In this document: positions 9,791 to 20,873 of the stretch, piece after piece
Layout of the letters: each line of letters begins with the position of its first letter
How positions within the stretch are numbered: the first letter of the stretch is position 1
DNA from: Trileptium ribeirensis
Taxonomy: Eukaryota > Nematoda > Enoplea > Enoplida > Thoracostomopsidae
Assembly (NCBI GenBank): GCA_030248225.1
Contig: JASANE010007449.1
Span: 1-64,000 of the forward strand
DNA length: 64,000 nt
Direction: 5' to 3'
Notes under the pieces: generated by a model
Databases searched by the model: none
What the model was told of the DNA's origin: nothing
Seen by the model: only the letters and a program-made list of their open reading frames with translations
Translations under genes and position numbers: made by a program

Positions 9791-12700
9791 CATAAAGGCC
9801 TAACTCAGGGTGGAAAGCCAAATCAAATTAAGTCCAGTGAATTTACTAGCAAAACAACTTTAAGGCGATTATGAATATATGTAAGCATAGATAAATTGGT
9901 AAAATTAGTAAAACTCAAACGGCAAATTTGCAATGGACGGTTTGAATTTCTTTGACAACTTGTTTTATTTATTTGTATAAGGTTTTTGGTATTTTTCACA
10001 CAAAAATAAATACAAAAGACAGCAAGTAACTAATTACAGACGAAGTACCTGTCATAAAAAATCGCAATGATTGAAGCTACGATTAAGGGCTATCACTGCT
10101 GAGCTGTAGCAACTAGAAATTTAACACTATACCATACCTATTACTACAGGGAGTTTTTTTGGTGTCTATTATGTTTTCATGACCGAACTATCGACAGCAT
10201 CTGGTAGCCTGAGGTCTGTGTAGAACTCAACCTTTGAAGGAGGACAATATGTGGACATTAGTGTTGACGTGTAGTAGTTAAAACTTAAGTTTTACCTTTA
10301 CTACTGTATCATGCCCACTGACGCGGAGAAATTTTGTAGCATGCAATCTCTTTTCAACTTATTGGACCTTGTACCTCGTCGAATCCGTGTGAAATTGCAG
10401 AAACGGTTCACCAGCTAATTCGTTAATTAGCTAAGTATGTTAGGGAAAACGGCAGCGACCTGAACTAATAAGATGAAATAGAATGCTGCAAATGTAAATG
10501 TGAACTTTACTGTTGCTGTCAGGACCAAATGGAAATAGATATTTGTATACTTCGGCACTTACAGTACAACCCGATGCGGCATAAAAACAACTGTATTCAA
10601 CCGGCACCACGGGTTATACCCACGAGCAGATAATATAGCGATTACATTTTTTGGAATTGCACGTGGTCAAAAATTTTAAAACTTAGTTTCTGTGTTCTAA
10701 TTTATTTTTTCGAGTACAGCCATATACAATTCTTAGGGGATGATTTCGGTGTGCTAAACTTTTATTACGGTCTATAATAGACATATGCCTGGCTTGTGTC
10801 ACAACAGTGTCAAACGTCGTACGGTGATGTTTTCATATTCGTTATCTACTCTCTGTTCGCTCACCTTAACGTTTGGCGCAAAACTCGTAACGCTAATTTT
10901 CCATTTAATAGTCCGCGATTGATTAATAAACCTTACTGGTTGACTGGTTAATTGAAAATGATAATTGGCTACATCATTCGCAATCCAATGATGATCTATT
11001 CAACAAGATCAGTCAAACACAATTGAAACTAAATATGTGATCTTAAATAGAAAACCTGTCAGAAATAGTCTTTATATGATTCTCGAATTTTTTACAATTC
11101 CGTTTCCTTAATGAATTGAACGAGTGGCTGTAAAGAAATGAAAGCCATAGTCAGTCTTTAGTGGCACATATTCCGTTTTCGCTGACTGTTCAACTTTTCA
11201 AACAACCGTTGTGGTTGTTACGCAATGAATTTACGTGACATAATTGTTAGTTTACGCAGATATAAGTGCGGTTTTGATCTTCTTTAATATTTTGAATATT
11301 TTTGGGTAGCAAATCTTTGATACAGTTTTGATGTCATCACGACGACTCCGCTAAGATTTGTAACAATATATGACATGTTTGAACATGACTGAATACCATG
11401 CCTGTCAGATTTGAGTACTGTGTGTCCGTATTCATAGTGTATGTATGTATGTGAGAGTGTATATATGTGCTGAGAGTATAATGTTTCACGTGTTCCTTCA
11501 TATCGTATAATCAGATTCTGATTCTAATCCGATAAAACTGTGTACATGCTGTCGGCCTGATCTTAGTTTTACTTTAATTTAAAAGAATATATATACTTAA
11601 GCGAAAAATTTTGAGTAGTCTTGTGTATAACTTTTGGTTTCAAAACATTAATTTTGACTTGTACATTTCTACATTTGCTATTTATGGCGACTTACCATAG
11701 TTTTGCTATTTTTTGTGGTGGGTGGTAATTAGTGTAGCAAAAGTATAATATTTCCATCTTTTGTCGCAAATCTATTTTTTGGTCATTTGTCGCAACGCTG
11801 TTCATGTATATACATATTGGTGCAATAAATATGTATGAGAAAATGCATATTAGATTAATTGGCGAGATGACTCAACGTGGGCAAATGATACATTCCTTAA
11901 ATCATAATTGACTTCTGAAGCACACTGGTCATTCTTTTTTGCCGTTTACTAACCTTAATTGTGTTTTTCGCCATCATACTTGCGTATTTCTTACATTAAT
12001 TGGGCCAGGTTAAGCCTGAATGGCGCATCTGGAATTTTTGTTTGAGGAAAGGGGGTGGACAATGTAGTTTAAGACCAGTGTGAGAAAGATAATTACTGAC
12101 AATGGAGTTTTCATAAGAGATAAAATTTAACCGCCTTCAACGCTACTCTGATTCACTCCGGTTAACACACGCACACATCCAACTGCACTTGTAACAATAT
12201 CTATCAACGTCGTAGGTTTTTCAATAATGAAATATATCAGAACGTTATGACTGAGTAACGGCGAACAATTTATGAGCCTATGACTCATTTATGGTCTCAG
12301 TCGAATGGCTAAAACAAACTTTTATATAATTGATGTTTTATTTGGCTTTTTTGATTGTGGGATTCAAATGGGTGAAGGAATGGCCAAGCGCCCTGCCCTC
12401 TCTTTGGGAAAGCCCGTGAAGCTAATGTAGGGAGGTGTCCTTAATACACATCTGAATACCATCATCTAAGTGTTATCGTCAATATACGATGGTATACAAT
12501 GCATAAATTACCAATGCACCTAAGACTACACGCCTTCAAAAGCCCCACTAAGGCATTCCTATTGATATTCATTGCATCGTCTCGTTACCTACTTTAAAAT
12601 CGATACTAAACTGCCCTAACATGTGGCATAAGCGTTAAGTGCGCCGAAATCAACCTGCAGCAACGACAACAAACGTGGGTTCAACCACCTCCTTTAGCGA

Positions 12701-13084
12701 AGAACTGTCACATTTTCGCGCCATACATTAATAGCTATTTATCTACCATGATGATTAATGAAATTGAACAACAACGATTTAGCTAAGCCAGTTATTAACC
12801 ATGTAAAAGAATTGCGTACGGTAGCATGTCTTTGGCAAACCCACCTAGCACGTCATGTAAAACTTTCCCCATGTTTTTTCTAAGCACAAAGTTAGCCAGG
12901 GCTTTTATCCTATAGTATACATGTCAAGATTCCTATTATTAGCCTGGAGAAACTTGACATGATCCAAATGGCACATAGTTATAACTTATACTCCTGATTC
13001 TTAAAAACACGCATCTTTCGAGCCATCGTGGTAATATTCGGCCTTATCCTAATGGTTCCTTACTTAAATTCAGACGATAACGAT
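9791..13084. other. AT-rich intergenic sequence without recognised features
   Basis: Only short scattered frames are present. I see no motif, RNA gene or clear repeat, apart from simple TATG/GTAT runs near 11440. Confidence 0.5.
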
Positions 13085-13825
13085 ACGATTTGTGGAGTTT
13101 TTGATTTTAGCAATTTGGGACATCAAAATATTTTAGGTTATCACTATTGTCAAAAGTATCGAATCCAAAAATAGCCTTCAGAAAGCTCTTATGGAAAGCT
13201 ATAATTTTACTTGTCCATGATACATTTTTCCAATAAATTACCTCAAAAAGTATAAGCTTTTGAAACTTTTGACAGCGTGTTTCTTGCTTGATGGTAACAA
13301 AAGATAGACTTATTTGATTCATTAAATAGGTTAATTTTATTGTTTTAAACCTAACATTTTGTACGTTATTAAAACCTGTGGGATGCCGTTGGGGGGCTAA
13401 AATGCTCAATTTTGAGACAAAAATATTGCTGCATTACAATTTAGTTCTACTTGGTCTAATATAATAGGTCAATAGGTTTTTGGGTTGCTAAATACGATAA
13501 AAGTAATTGCATTTGCACAATATACATCAAATAAGGCAAGTGCTAGAGGTCTACAATCTAAAAATGATTTTTTAATATTAATTTTTTAAAAATTTTAAAT
13601 TTCAAAAGTTTTCGTACTTTAGTTGCTGGAGGAAGAAATAAAATGTCTGCAGTTTCGATATGTGGTGAAATTGTCACAGCGTTGCCACTAATGTATTATA
13701 TATCTGTGTATCATTACTATTATGGGACTTTAAAAACACTGTTCAGAAAGCTCAATTAGGAACCTTGCAACAGCCACTGAGCACAGACTATAATTACTCT
13801 CTCCTTTCCCCTCATTCTGTTTCTG
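13085..13825 (+). repeat. old dispersed direct repeat, copy A (upstream of BH3 gene)
   Basis: Aligns by eye, with gaps, to 22325-23065. Shared landmarks in order are CAATATTTTAGGTGATAAC-type sequence, GTTGCTAAATACGATAAAAGTA versus GTTGCTGAATACGATAAAAGTA, GTCTAAAAATGA-like sequence, a TATGGGACTTT/TCTGGGATTTC patch, and CACTGAGCACAGACT versus TCTGAGTGCAGATTA before a pyrimidine-rich CTCTCCTTTCCCCT run. Identity looks like roughly 60%, so the repeat is old. No coding capacity is seen. Confidence 0.6.
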
Positions 13826-13992
13826 CTAACTAGTAACAAAGATTCATCTGTAAGTATTTAATATATGTGATCTAATTATAATTTCAGCTAAAATTATTAT
13901 TATTGTTTGTGTGCTTCCTCTCGCTTTTATGTGCATAAATATTTGTAACATAATAATCTGTGGTACTCTTTATAACTCAGTATCAGACTGCT

Positions 13993-14770
13993 ATGGGAAC
14001 ACCGATCAAAGGGCGACCGAGTGAATGTCGTGAAGAAGCTAGTGGCCGCGAAGCATGTGTTCCACCAGACAGTGGCTACTTTTCTCCTTCCGGAAGCGAT
14101 GCATTAAACGACGGCAACGGAATATTACGCTCAGGTTCGACCGAAGCAGATATTTTCAGCTTTGCTGGGTTGGAGAATGCTCAGGCATCACAAGGTGATA
14201 TTCTCGGTGTTCAAACTAACTGTTCGAGCACCGATCAAGTAGCGCAGTCGGAAGATGCCAATGGATTAGGCTGTGGCGATAGTGGTGATCATATATACAG
14301 TGAACATGCTGGTGCCTTGACGTGTGCTACTCTTTGTCTTTCATCATTGCACGATTCGGGATTTCTTTATCATCTCGACGAAAGCCTGGTCTACAGCCGT
14401 CGACATCAGAAAACTCGAAGCGCTCCGTTGTTGCCAACGTCGCCTTCACTCGCTAGCACCGTCACCGCTCACACCATGACTTCACAGCCAGACATTCCAA
14501 GTTGTCCAACAACAGCGACAGTACAACTCACGGCAGCAGCAGTTGGTCTCAATGAGCGCATTGCTAATGCTGACCGTCTTTGCAGCCGGCCATGGCTGCG
14601 CACACGGTTTGCGTCCGATGATCCAACGCTAAAACGATGCTGTGATGCAGTTTGGTCTTTACGGACGCGACAAAGTTCACAACAGCCGCAATTCGACAAC
14701 ATTGCGTCTACACCAATTTCGGTGCCAGAATGGCGACGTTCACACTGGTGTACAGCCATAACGGTACAAG
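13993..14770 (+). CDS. BH3-protein gene model, exon 1 (coding part; disordered N-terminal region with DSGYFS motif)
   Basis: Open frame of 259 codons beginning at an ATG with a good Kozak context (G at -3 and +4). It follows a possible acceptor CTCAG at 13976-13980 and ends at donor AAG|GTACAT (14770/14771) in phase 1. Composition is Ser/Thr/Asp-rich and probably disordered. It carries DSGYFS at residues 26-31, fitting the beta-TrCP phosphodegron D-S-G-x-x-S, and a second DSG at 121-123. Base composition is clearly GC-richer than the flanks, which supports coding. The phase-1 end joins in frame to the BH3 exon at 20874. That the two belong to one transcript is inference from splice phase. Confidence 0.6.
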
Positions 14771-15062
14771 GTACATATGGTCGCATTATATATTATATCT
14801 CGCATATAGTAGTCTATAGGGGTGGTAGAGACTCCCTAATTGTCGAATCCCCTAGCCACATATATGACTTTCTGAAAGCTCCGCAGCCCCAGTCCCACCG
14901 CTGCCAAAATTTTGCAAAAATTACCAATAGTGGGGTAAAAGTTGCCAAATTGCGGTAAAATTGGTATATAAACAATAGTGGACATTATTGAAAAATATAT
15001 CGAAAATTAGCAAAAATTAAGGGTAAATTTTGAGTTCACAAAAATTTCAAAAATTAAACAAT
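14771..15062 (+). other. start of intron 1 before the CR1 insertion
   Basis: AT-rich sequence after the donor. The open frame runs on to 14958 but with intron-like composition, so it is not treated as coding. Confidence 0.45.
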
Positions 15063-15262
15063 CTAACAACCTCCCCCTTCCCCCGACGATCTTCCCAAAA
15101 AAAAAAAAAAAAAGGAGCGCAACAGTAAGCAGAAATGCCGAGGGAGCCATCACCCCCAAGAAAACGAACCGGCCCAAAAAAAAATACACCAAAACAACAA
15201 ACCGGACGCACAAGAACCGCGACAAAAAAACCCGCCGCGACTCACCAAACAACAACAAACCC

Positions 15263-15318
15263 TTTTAACCCAATTGCATTCAGTGGACATTGCCGCTGGG
15301 TGCATTACTTCAGGTTGA
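15263..15318 (+). promoter_or_regulatory. conserved 5'-UTR block of CR1-like element (second copy)
   Basis: Differs from the block at 4037-4093 by one or two substitutions and about three single-base indels. It can fold as GCA-CAGUGG, loop ACAUUG, CCGCUG-GUGC. The U-G pair here is U-A in the other element, a change that keeps the stem. Confidence 0.65.
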
Positions 15319-15391
15319 AGACAAAGACGGTTTCCCAGAGTCATAAAACTGGGTTTATATAATCATACATTAACTATTAGCTACGCGCAAT

Positions 15392-16465
15392 ATGATTCAT
15401 TCACCACCAGCACAACGACGATTCCGCCGAACCTCCGCAGTATCCGTAACCAACACTCCGAAGGACGACGATGCTACTGACGCTAGCCAATGCTGCGTTG
15501 ACTGCAACAAAAATGCCGGCGATATTTGTCTCGCATGCGACGAATGTGACGGCTGGATACATTACGCCTGCGCCAATATTCCCGCAGCTGTGGCAGAAAA
15601 TATCGACGGTCATGAGCGCATTCTGGTAGTCTGCAAAGCATGCCTTGCGGCAAGTCGCAAAAGGCGCGAACAACGTGTCAACCCGTCTAACGCTATCAGC
15701 ACGAACGTAGTCGAACAAGGGCCCGGTCTGGATCTACTTGTGAGGCTTCAAGAAGAAGTAGCGTCACTATCTTCTTCTGTCAAAGCCACCGCCGAATCAC
15801 TACAACGTCTCACCGCTGCTCCTCGTAACACCGAAAAACCCGCTGCGCATGCTCCACCAGCACAGGATTCACGGTCAGTTACCTCATGGGCAAACGTGGT
15901 AGCTCGCAATAGTGGGTCCGAGGGTCGCGTCATTTATGACGCTGCCAACGACGACGATGCTAAACATCGTCGGGCTCTCGTATTTCGCGGTCTTCCAGAA
16001 TCGTGTGATGAAACTGCAGCAGCTCAAGACGTCGTAAAGCTTCTTGATCCGTCGGCAAAGGTGGAAAAAGCTTTCCGAATGGGAAACTTCAATCCATCGA
16101 ACCGAAGCAACTCGCAACCACGCCTGCTCAAGGTTTGTTTTTCTTCGTCCAGTGTTGCAAAATCGGTTCTTAGTCAAGTTCGCGAGCTCCGCGACCACCC
16201 GCGCTACAAATCGGTTTACATTAGACGATCAATGTCCGATCAAGACCGACGCCAACTAGCAGCACTTAAATCCAAAGCATTCGAACTGAATCGCAGTCTC
16301 GACAAGGATGAAACGAACACTGATAGATATGTAGTGGTTAAAGAAAAATTGGTGGTTTTCAAAGGATGTACGCGTGTTAACGGGCGTTTGGTTAAGGGTA
16401 AATACACGGAACTGGATTACTCAATAAAATCATCGAACGACAAACTATCGGTTACTTTAAACTAA
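15392..16465 (+). CDS. CR1-like retrotransposon ORF1 (PHD finger, coiled coil, RRM-like)
   Basis: 357 residues. The Cys4-His-Cys3 PHD finger lies at about residues 34-86 (CCVDC, CLACDECDGWIHYAC, CKAC). A heptad-like stretch follows (LDLLVRLQEEVASLSSS). The C-terminal RRM-like domain has ALVFRGLPES, AFRMG, RLLKVCF and VYIRRSMSDQDRRQLAALK. The protein is colinear with, but clearly diverged from, the ORF1 at 2851-3951, so the two elements are different subfamilies. The start is fixed by MIHSP conservation. The frame ends T TTA AAC TAA. Confidence 0.93.
   Translation: MIHSPPAQRRFRRTSAVSVTNTPKDDDATDASQCCVDCNKNAGDICLACDECDGWIHYACANIPAAVAENIDGHERILVVCKACLAASRKRREQRVNPSNAISTNVVEQGPGLDLLVRLQEEVASLSSSVKATAESLQRLTAAPRNTEKPAAHAPPAQDSRSVTSWANVVARNSGSEGRVIYDAANDDDAKHRRALVFRGLPESCDETAAAQDVVKLLDPSAKVEKAFRMGNFNPSNRSNSQPRLLKVCFSSSSVAKSVLSQVRELRDHPRYKSVYIRRSMSDQDRRQLAALKSKAFELNRSLDKDETNTDRYVVVKEKLVVFKGCTRVNGRLVKGKYTELDYSIKSSNDKLSVTLN
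16456..16462 (+). promoter_or_regulatory. candidate -1 ribosomal frameshift slippery site (T TTA AAC)
   Basis: ORF1 reads GTT ACT TTA AAC TAA. A -1 slip on T_TTA_AAC gives TTT AAA CTA AAG CCA GGG and stays open through the ATG at 16516 into ORF2. A GGG follows 8 nt after the heptamer here and a GGGG 8 nt after it in the other element. I could not draw a convincing pseudoknot by eye. Confidence 0.7.
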
Positions 16466-16515
16466 AGCCAGGGACTGTCTCCGTTGGTGAGTCACCTGAA
16501 GCAGCCAACACCTTA

Positions 16516-19356
16516 ATGTCCGACAACATATTCCTGAATGGCATGGTGAACTGTAAATTAATAAACGCGCGTAGCCTGGCCAACAAACTGACCGACCTAG
16601 AGGTGCTCTTGAATTCCGATCAATACCATATTATTGCTGTAACCGAAACATGGCTTAATAATTCCATAACAAATTCACTGCTGGACCCGCTCAGTAGATA
16701 CAGCATCGCCAGAAAAGACAGAAAACACTCTAGAGGCGGTGGTGTTGCCTTGTTTATTAGAAATGAGTTAAAATTTGCGGAAATTACTGAAAACTTATCA
16801 TCAGGTAATGACATTGAAATTGTGGCTGTAGACTTATACCTTCCGACAAAGCATCGATTGATTTGTTGTTATCGATCACCAAACGGCGATGCAAACTGTA
16901 TATCATTATTAGCCGAGCTCTTCAAAAAAGCTTGCGACACATCATGGCCTGTGACTATAGTAGGCGACTTCAATCTGCCAGATATAAACTGGGCTACTTC
17001 ATCGTGCCCTCATAGCTTAATTTATGAAACTTTCATGAACAGTATTTCCGAGACAGGTCTTGAGCAACTCGTTACCTTTCCTACTCGTGGCAACAATTTA
17101 CTAGATCTCGTTTTGACAACATGCGTACTAAATGTACCTCTTGTAGAGCGCGGCGAACATTTTTCTACTTCAGACCATTTCTCAGTTGATATCGTTCTGT
17201 TGGCGAATTTGGATACAAGTGTTGAAAAACCCACATATGGCTTCGATTTTAAAAAAGCTAATTTTCCAGCTATTAAGTCTTACTTGGCAAATATCAACTG
17301 GGATTTGGTACTATATAGCATTTACTCTGTTGACGAGAAATGGTTGTGCTTTTATAATATTTTGATTGATGCTTGTTTACATTATGTCCCGAAAAAGACT
17401 AAAAATTTAAATACTAAAACCAACTACCCTTTTTACATTAAGAGACTGTTATCGCATAAACTTAAATTGTGGAAAGAAAGCAAAAAATCAGGAGATTTCA
17501 CAAAATACAAACTACACAGCAAAAAATGTTCCCAGGCGATTTTTGCTTACCAAAAACACCGCGAACACAAAATTCTTAACCTCGGCGATCGTAATAAACT
17601 CTTTAAATACGTCAACAATAAGTGTTTCGCTAAGAGCGGTATCAGTGCCTTGAAGAATAGCCAAGGTGAACTTATTACTGACGACGATCAACGTTCAAAT
17701 TTACTAGCAAATGCTTTTGCAACTGTATTTGCTCCGGATGATGGAAAGCTTCCTGTACTAACAGAAGCTCCTGACGGTATAGAATTATCATGGATATCCT
17801 TCAGGCCTGATATCGTGTACAAATTCATGGGAAAATTAAAAAATAAACATAGTCACGCTCCAGACGAATTTTCTCAGTCCTTTTTAAAAGAACTCCGCGT
17901 TGAGTTGTGTAACCCACTTTCTCATATTTTCGAACAATCATTTATAAATGGCGTTTTACCTAACATGTGGTCCTGTTCGGATGTTGTACCCATCTATAAG
18001 AAAGGATCAACATGCGAACCACTTAACTATCGGCCAGTTTCACTCTTATCGAACTCTTTCAAGCTTATGGAATCGATAGTTAATGAACAATTATTAAATT
18101 ACATTTCATCAAACAATTTAATAGCAAAAAGCCAGCACGGTTTTCTTGCAAAGCGTTCTACTTGTACACAGCTTTTGGAATGTTTCGATGACTGGTCCAT
18201 TTCACTGGATATGGGAAATTTAGTTGATATTGTTTATATCGATTTTGCCAAAGCCTTTGATACAGTATCGCACAAGAAATTATTGCACAAACTTTCATCG
18301 TTCGGCATTACAGGCCATCTCAAAAAATGGATCGAATCTGTCTTAAACAACAGGCGGTTTCGTGTAAAAGTAAATGAAACTTGCTCTAAATATTATCCAG
18401 TAACTTCAGGTGTGCCGCAAGGCAGTGTACTTGGTCCTTCGCTGTTTCTGTTGTATATAAATGATATCAATAATTATGTTATGCCTAATGTTAATTGCAA
18501 AATTTTTGCTGATGATGTTAAACTTTATGTTCATTACTCTCCAAATGGTACCGATCAACAACAATCCCTCCAAAACACGTTGACTTCAATTGAGCAATGG
18601 GCACAAAAATGGCAACTTTCAATCTCTGCTCCCAAATGCAACCTGTTGCGACTTGGAAATCCAGTTGCCGAAACAAATTACATTTTATGTGACGAACTTT
18701 TACCAATCGTTAAGCAATGCAGAGACCTAGGTGTTTATGTCAGTCACAATCTGAAAAGCAGTTCTCATTGCAGAGCTGTGGCTAAACAAGCATACCAGAC
18801 TATAAATATTTTATTCCGATGTTTCCTGACCAATAGCGACCGTGTCCTGTTACGGTCCTACGTCACTTATGTACGACCAGTGCTTGAGTATGCTTCTCAA
18901 GTCTGGTCCCCGTGTCAGCTAAGTGATATTGACTATATTGAGAGAGTACAAAGATATTTTACTCGCCGTTTATTCACCAGACTAAGGTGGGCAAAAGTAC
19001 CTTACAAGGAACGGCTCAGTATTTTAAATCTTGAGCCGCTTGAACTACGTCGACTTTATCTCGATCTTACTATGGTCTACAAAATTTTAAATTCAGATAC
19101 CGATGCCTGCAAATACATGCTCAAAATGTCAGGCGTATCGCAAACGCGTGGACACTCACTGAAACTAATAAAAAAGAATTTCAAAACGAATATTTTAAAA
19201 CATTCTTTCGGAGTCCGGGTAATCAATGCCTGGAATTCGTTACCCGAACTCGTCGGCAATAAACCTCTCGTCCGCGCTTCTAACTGTAGGTCATTCAAAT
19301 TTCGCTTGAAAGATGTCGACTTGTCGCAATTTCTGCATTACGATAGGAATATGTGA
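16516..19356 (+). CDS. CR1-like retrotransposon ORF2 (endonuclease + reverse transcriptase), intact
   Basis: 946 residues from the ATG; the frame is open back to 16456, so a frameshift product would carry about 19 extra residues. The APE-type endonuclease at about residues 12-230 has NARSLANKL, TETWLNN, GGGVALF, YRSPNG, VGDFNLPDINW (residue ~149) and SDHFSV (~219). The RT at about 490-760 has NYRPVSLLS (~505), IDFAKAFD (~575), SGVPQGSVLGP and the catalytic FADDVKLY (~663). The C-terminal region ends FLHYDRN. The protein nicks target DNA and primes reverse transcription from the nick. All catalytic motifs are present. The minus-strand and alternative frames inside it are shadows. Confidence 0.96.
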   Translation: MSDNIFLNGMVNCKLINARSLANKLTDLEVLLNSDQYHIIAVTETWLNNSITNSLLDPLSRYSIARKDRKHSRGGGVALFIRNELKFAEITENLSSGNDIEIVAVDLYLPTKHRLICCYRSPNGDANCISLLAELFKKACDTSWPVTIVGDFNLPDINWATSSCPHSLIYETFMNSISETGLEQLVTFPTRGNNLLDLVLTTCVLNVPLVERGEHFSTSDHFSVDIVLLANLDTSVEKPTYGFDFKKANFPAIKSYLANINWDLVLYSIYSVDEKWLCFYNILIDACLHYVPKKTKNLNTKTNYPFYIKRLLSHKLKLWKESKKSGDFTKYKLHSKKCSQAIFAYQKHREHKILNLGDRNKLFKYVNNKCFAKSGISALKNSQGELITDDDQRSNLLANAFATVFAPDDGKLPVLTEAPDGIELSWISFRPDIVYKFMGKLKNKHSHAPDEFSQSFLKELRVELCNPLSHIFEQSFINGVLPNMWSCSDVVPIYKKGSTCEPLNYRPVSLLSNSFKLMESIVNEQLLNYISSNNLIAKSQHGFLAKRSTCTQLLECFDDWSISLDMGNLVDIVYIDFAKAFDTVSHKKLLHKLSSFGITGHLKKWIESVLNNRRFRVKVNETCSKYYPVTSGVPQGSVLGPSLFLLYINDINNYVMPNVNCKIFADDVKLYVHYSPNGTDQQQSLQNTLTSIEQWAQKWQLSISAPKCNLLRLGNPVAETNYILCDELLPIVKQCRDLGVYVSHNLKSSSHCRAVAKQAYQTINILFRCFLTNSDRVLLRSYVTYVRPVLEYASQVWSPCQLSDIDYIERVQRYFTRRLFTRLRWAKVPYKERLSILNLEPLELRRLYLDLTMVYKILNSDTDACKYMLKMSGVSQTRGHSLKLIKKNFKTNILKHSFGVRVINAWNSLPELVGNKPLVRASNCRSFKFRLKDVDLSQFLHYDRNM

Positions 19357-19786
19357 CCAATTTCGAGGCAGTCCCTCTAGCCTTCCTAATCCTATCAAAA
19401 ATTTCGTCGAAATACAAAATGTGGTTATCTATTTTCGTGTAACTTGTTAGTGCATAGTAAGGTGCATGTCAGACCTAAACAGTGTCTTTCAAATTTTTCT
19501 TTTTACAAATCTTACTTTTATATAATTCGCAAATGGTACATGCATCTCTACGTGCAGTGGCTATTTAATGTTATCAATATTATCGTTTCAACTTATGATC
19601 AGTTGTAAGTGGCTCTATGCCCTTTCTGATCTTATCTGTTTATTTACCACATGTCAGTCTATTATTTTTGTATAACAGGATCTTTCATCTGGTCTATATC
19701 TCACATGGACAGTGTGAGTATGGACAATGCATAACAGTTCTATGTAATAAGGCTGGCTTGACCGGTAATAAACTATGTTGTTGTTC
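19357..19786 (+). other. CR1-like 3' UTR with AATAAA and (TTG)n tail
   Basis: AATAAA at 19767-19772 lies within 20 bases of the tail repeat. The last 180 bp reappear as a solo copy at 27984-28161. Confidence 0.8.
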
Positions 19787-19795
19787 AAGCTGATT

Positions 19796-20125
19796 GAGTA
19801 GTACCAAAAGTGCATTAGGGAAGAGTATGACACTTTCCTGCACTCTAATATTAGTCCATGTTTGATGATAGGGGCGTTTTCGGCCTAACCCCCCCAGTTT
19901 TCGCTTTCCGTTGTACCAGCAGATGCGTTTAAAGCGACCCCCCCCCAGAAATCGGGCGAGGGGGTCCGAGCTACCCCCTCCCCCAGAAACTGGGTGGGGT
20001 CAATGCATCTCGACCCCCCAAAACCTGGGGCGTCAGGCCGAAAACGCCCGTATCATCAAACACGGGCTTACGTGTGAGTGCAGGGATGTGTCATACTCTT
20101 TCCTAATGCACTCTTGGTAGTACTT
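19796..20125. mobile_element. MITE with about 95-bp terminal inverted repeats, GC-rich core
   Basis: The left arm begins AGTAGTACCAAAAGTGCATT and the right arm, reverse-complemented, begins AGTACTACCAAGAGTGCATT. Both continue through GAAGAGTATGACA, the TTTGATGATA region and GGGCGTTTTCGGCCT. The core between the arms is C/G-rich (runs of C7-C9, GGGGGTCC). It lies 10 bp beyond the CR1 tail. No coding capacity. Confidence 0.85.
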
Positions 20126-20474
20126 AAAGAAAAATTTTTTTTACATAATAAAATATAGCAGAAGAAAAAGTAATGCTTGTAGGCAGTCCTGTAGTCTGTA
20201 AAAGTCAAACTGGTCATCCTAGACCCCATCATGGACCACAATCACTTTCAAACCATACTCTTTTAACCTACCGTCGCAAAACGTGCCAAGTTTTTTGCAG
20301 TTGTAAAAGCAGAATATATACCATTAATTATTTGTTATCTGCGGTCGAAGGGATGTATTTAGATTGTGATGCACGTGTCCGGTGTTTACGCTGTCATTCT
20401 GTACTCTTTTGAACAATAATTGGGTATTTTTACCTAATATGCACTCTTAAAAATACGAAAGTGTCAGCTGAATG

Positions 20475-20590
20475 CTACTATTACGGCAGATGCACATCAC
20501 TTTCCTTTATGGATTATGTGATGACATAAGGTCAGGCTAACGCCCAAGCTTCGTGTATGGAAACGGTGTGCATCTACTGTAAAATACTAT
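20475..20590. repeat. short imperfect inverted repeat (possible small MITE)
   Basis: The left arm CTACTATTACGGCAGATGCA ... CTTTCC pairs with the right arm GGAAACGGTGTGCATCTACT ... ATACTAT. The total is about 115 bp, with arms near 31 bp. Confidence 0.5.
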
Positions 20591-20873
20591 CATAGTCTCT
20601 CTTATACTCTTATTTATATTTTCAGTAAGCTTGTTATATTTGTTTCCATAGTAGTTGTCACATAAATAAAATTCAGTAGGGTCTTAAAAAGATTGTGCCG
20701 CACACAAAACCACTGCGGCTTACAACGGATAAATAACTGCTTTGTAAAACCAATTTTTCTCTTGTGTTGTTTGTGGATATTTTGTCCACAGTAACTTGTC
20801 AAAAGATGCAAGAACTTAAAAATTACTTATGCTGAGCTAAGATCCTACTGTTCCTCATATAACTCTACTTTAG

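Larger units (their letters stand above)
15063..19786 (+). mobile_element. complete-looking CR1-like non-LTR retrotransposon inside intron 1
   Basis: Contains a 5' UTR with the conserved block, intact ORF1 and intact 946-codon ORF2. The 3' UTR ends GGTAATAAACTATG followed by (TTG)n. The left limit is approximate (C-rich and A17 tracts at 15069-15114). It is inserted in the same orientation as the host gene model. Lack of stops and frameshifts suggests a young, possibly active copy. Confidence 0.88.

Noticed and set aside
14771..14958. Continuation of exon 1 frame past the GTACAT donor
   Set aside because: Composition turns AT-rich and low in coding character, and the donor joins in phase to the BH3 exon.
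16463..16560. A strong pseudoknot downstream of the slippery site
   Set aside because: Only weak stems (such as CCAGG with CC-GU-UGG) could be drawn by hand; not reported as a feature.
16620..19298. Minus-strand frames inside ORF2 of the second CR1 element
   Set aside because: Antisense shadows of an intact, motif-rich RT gene.
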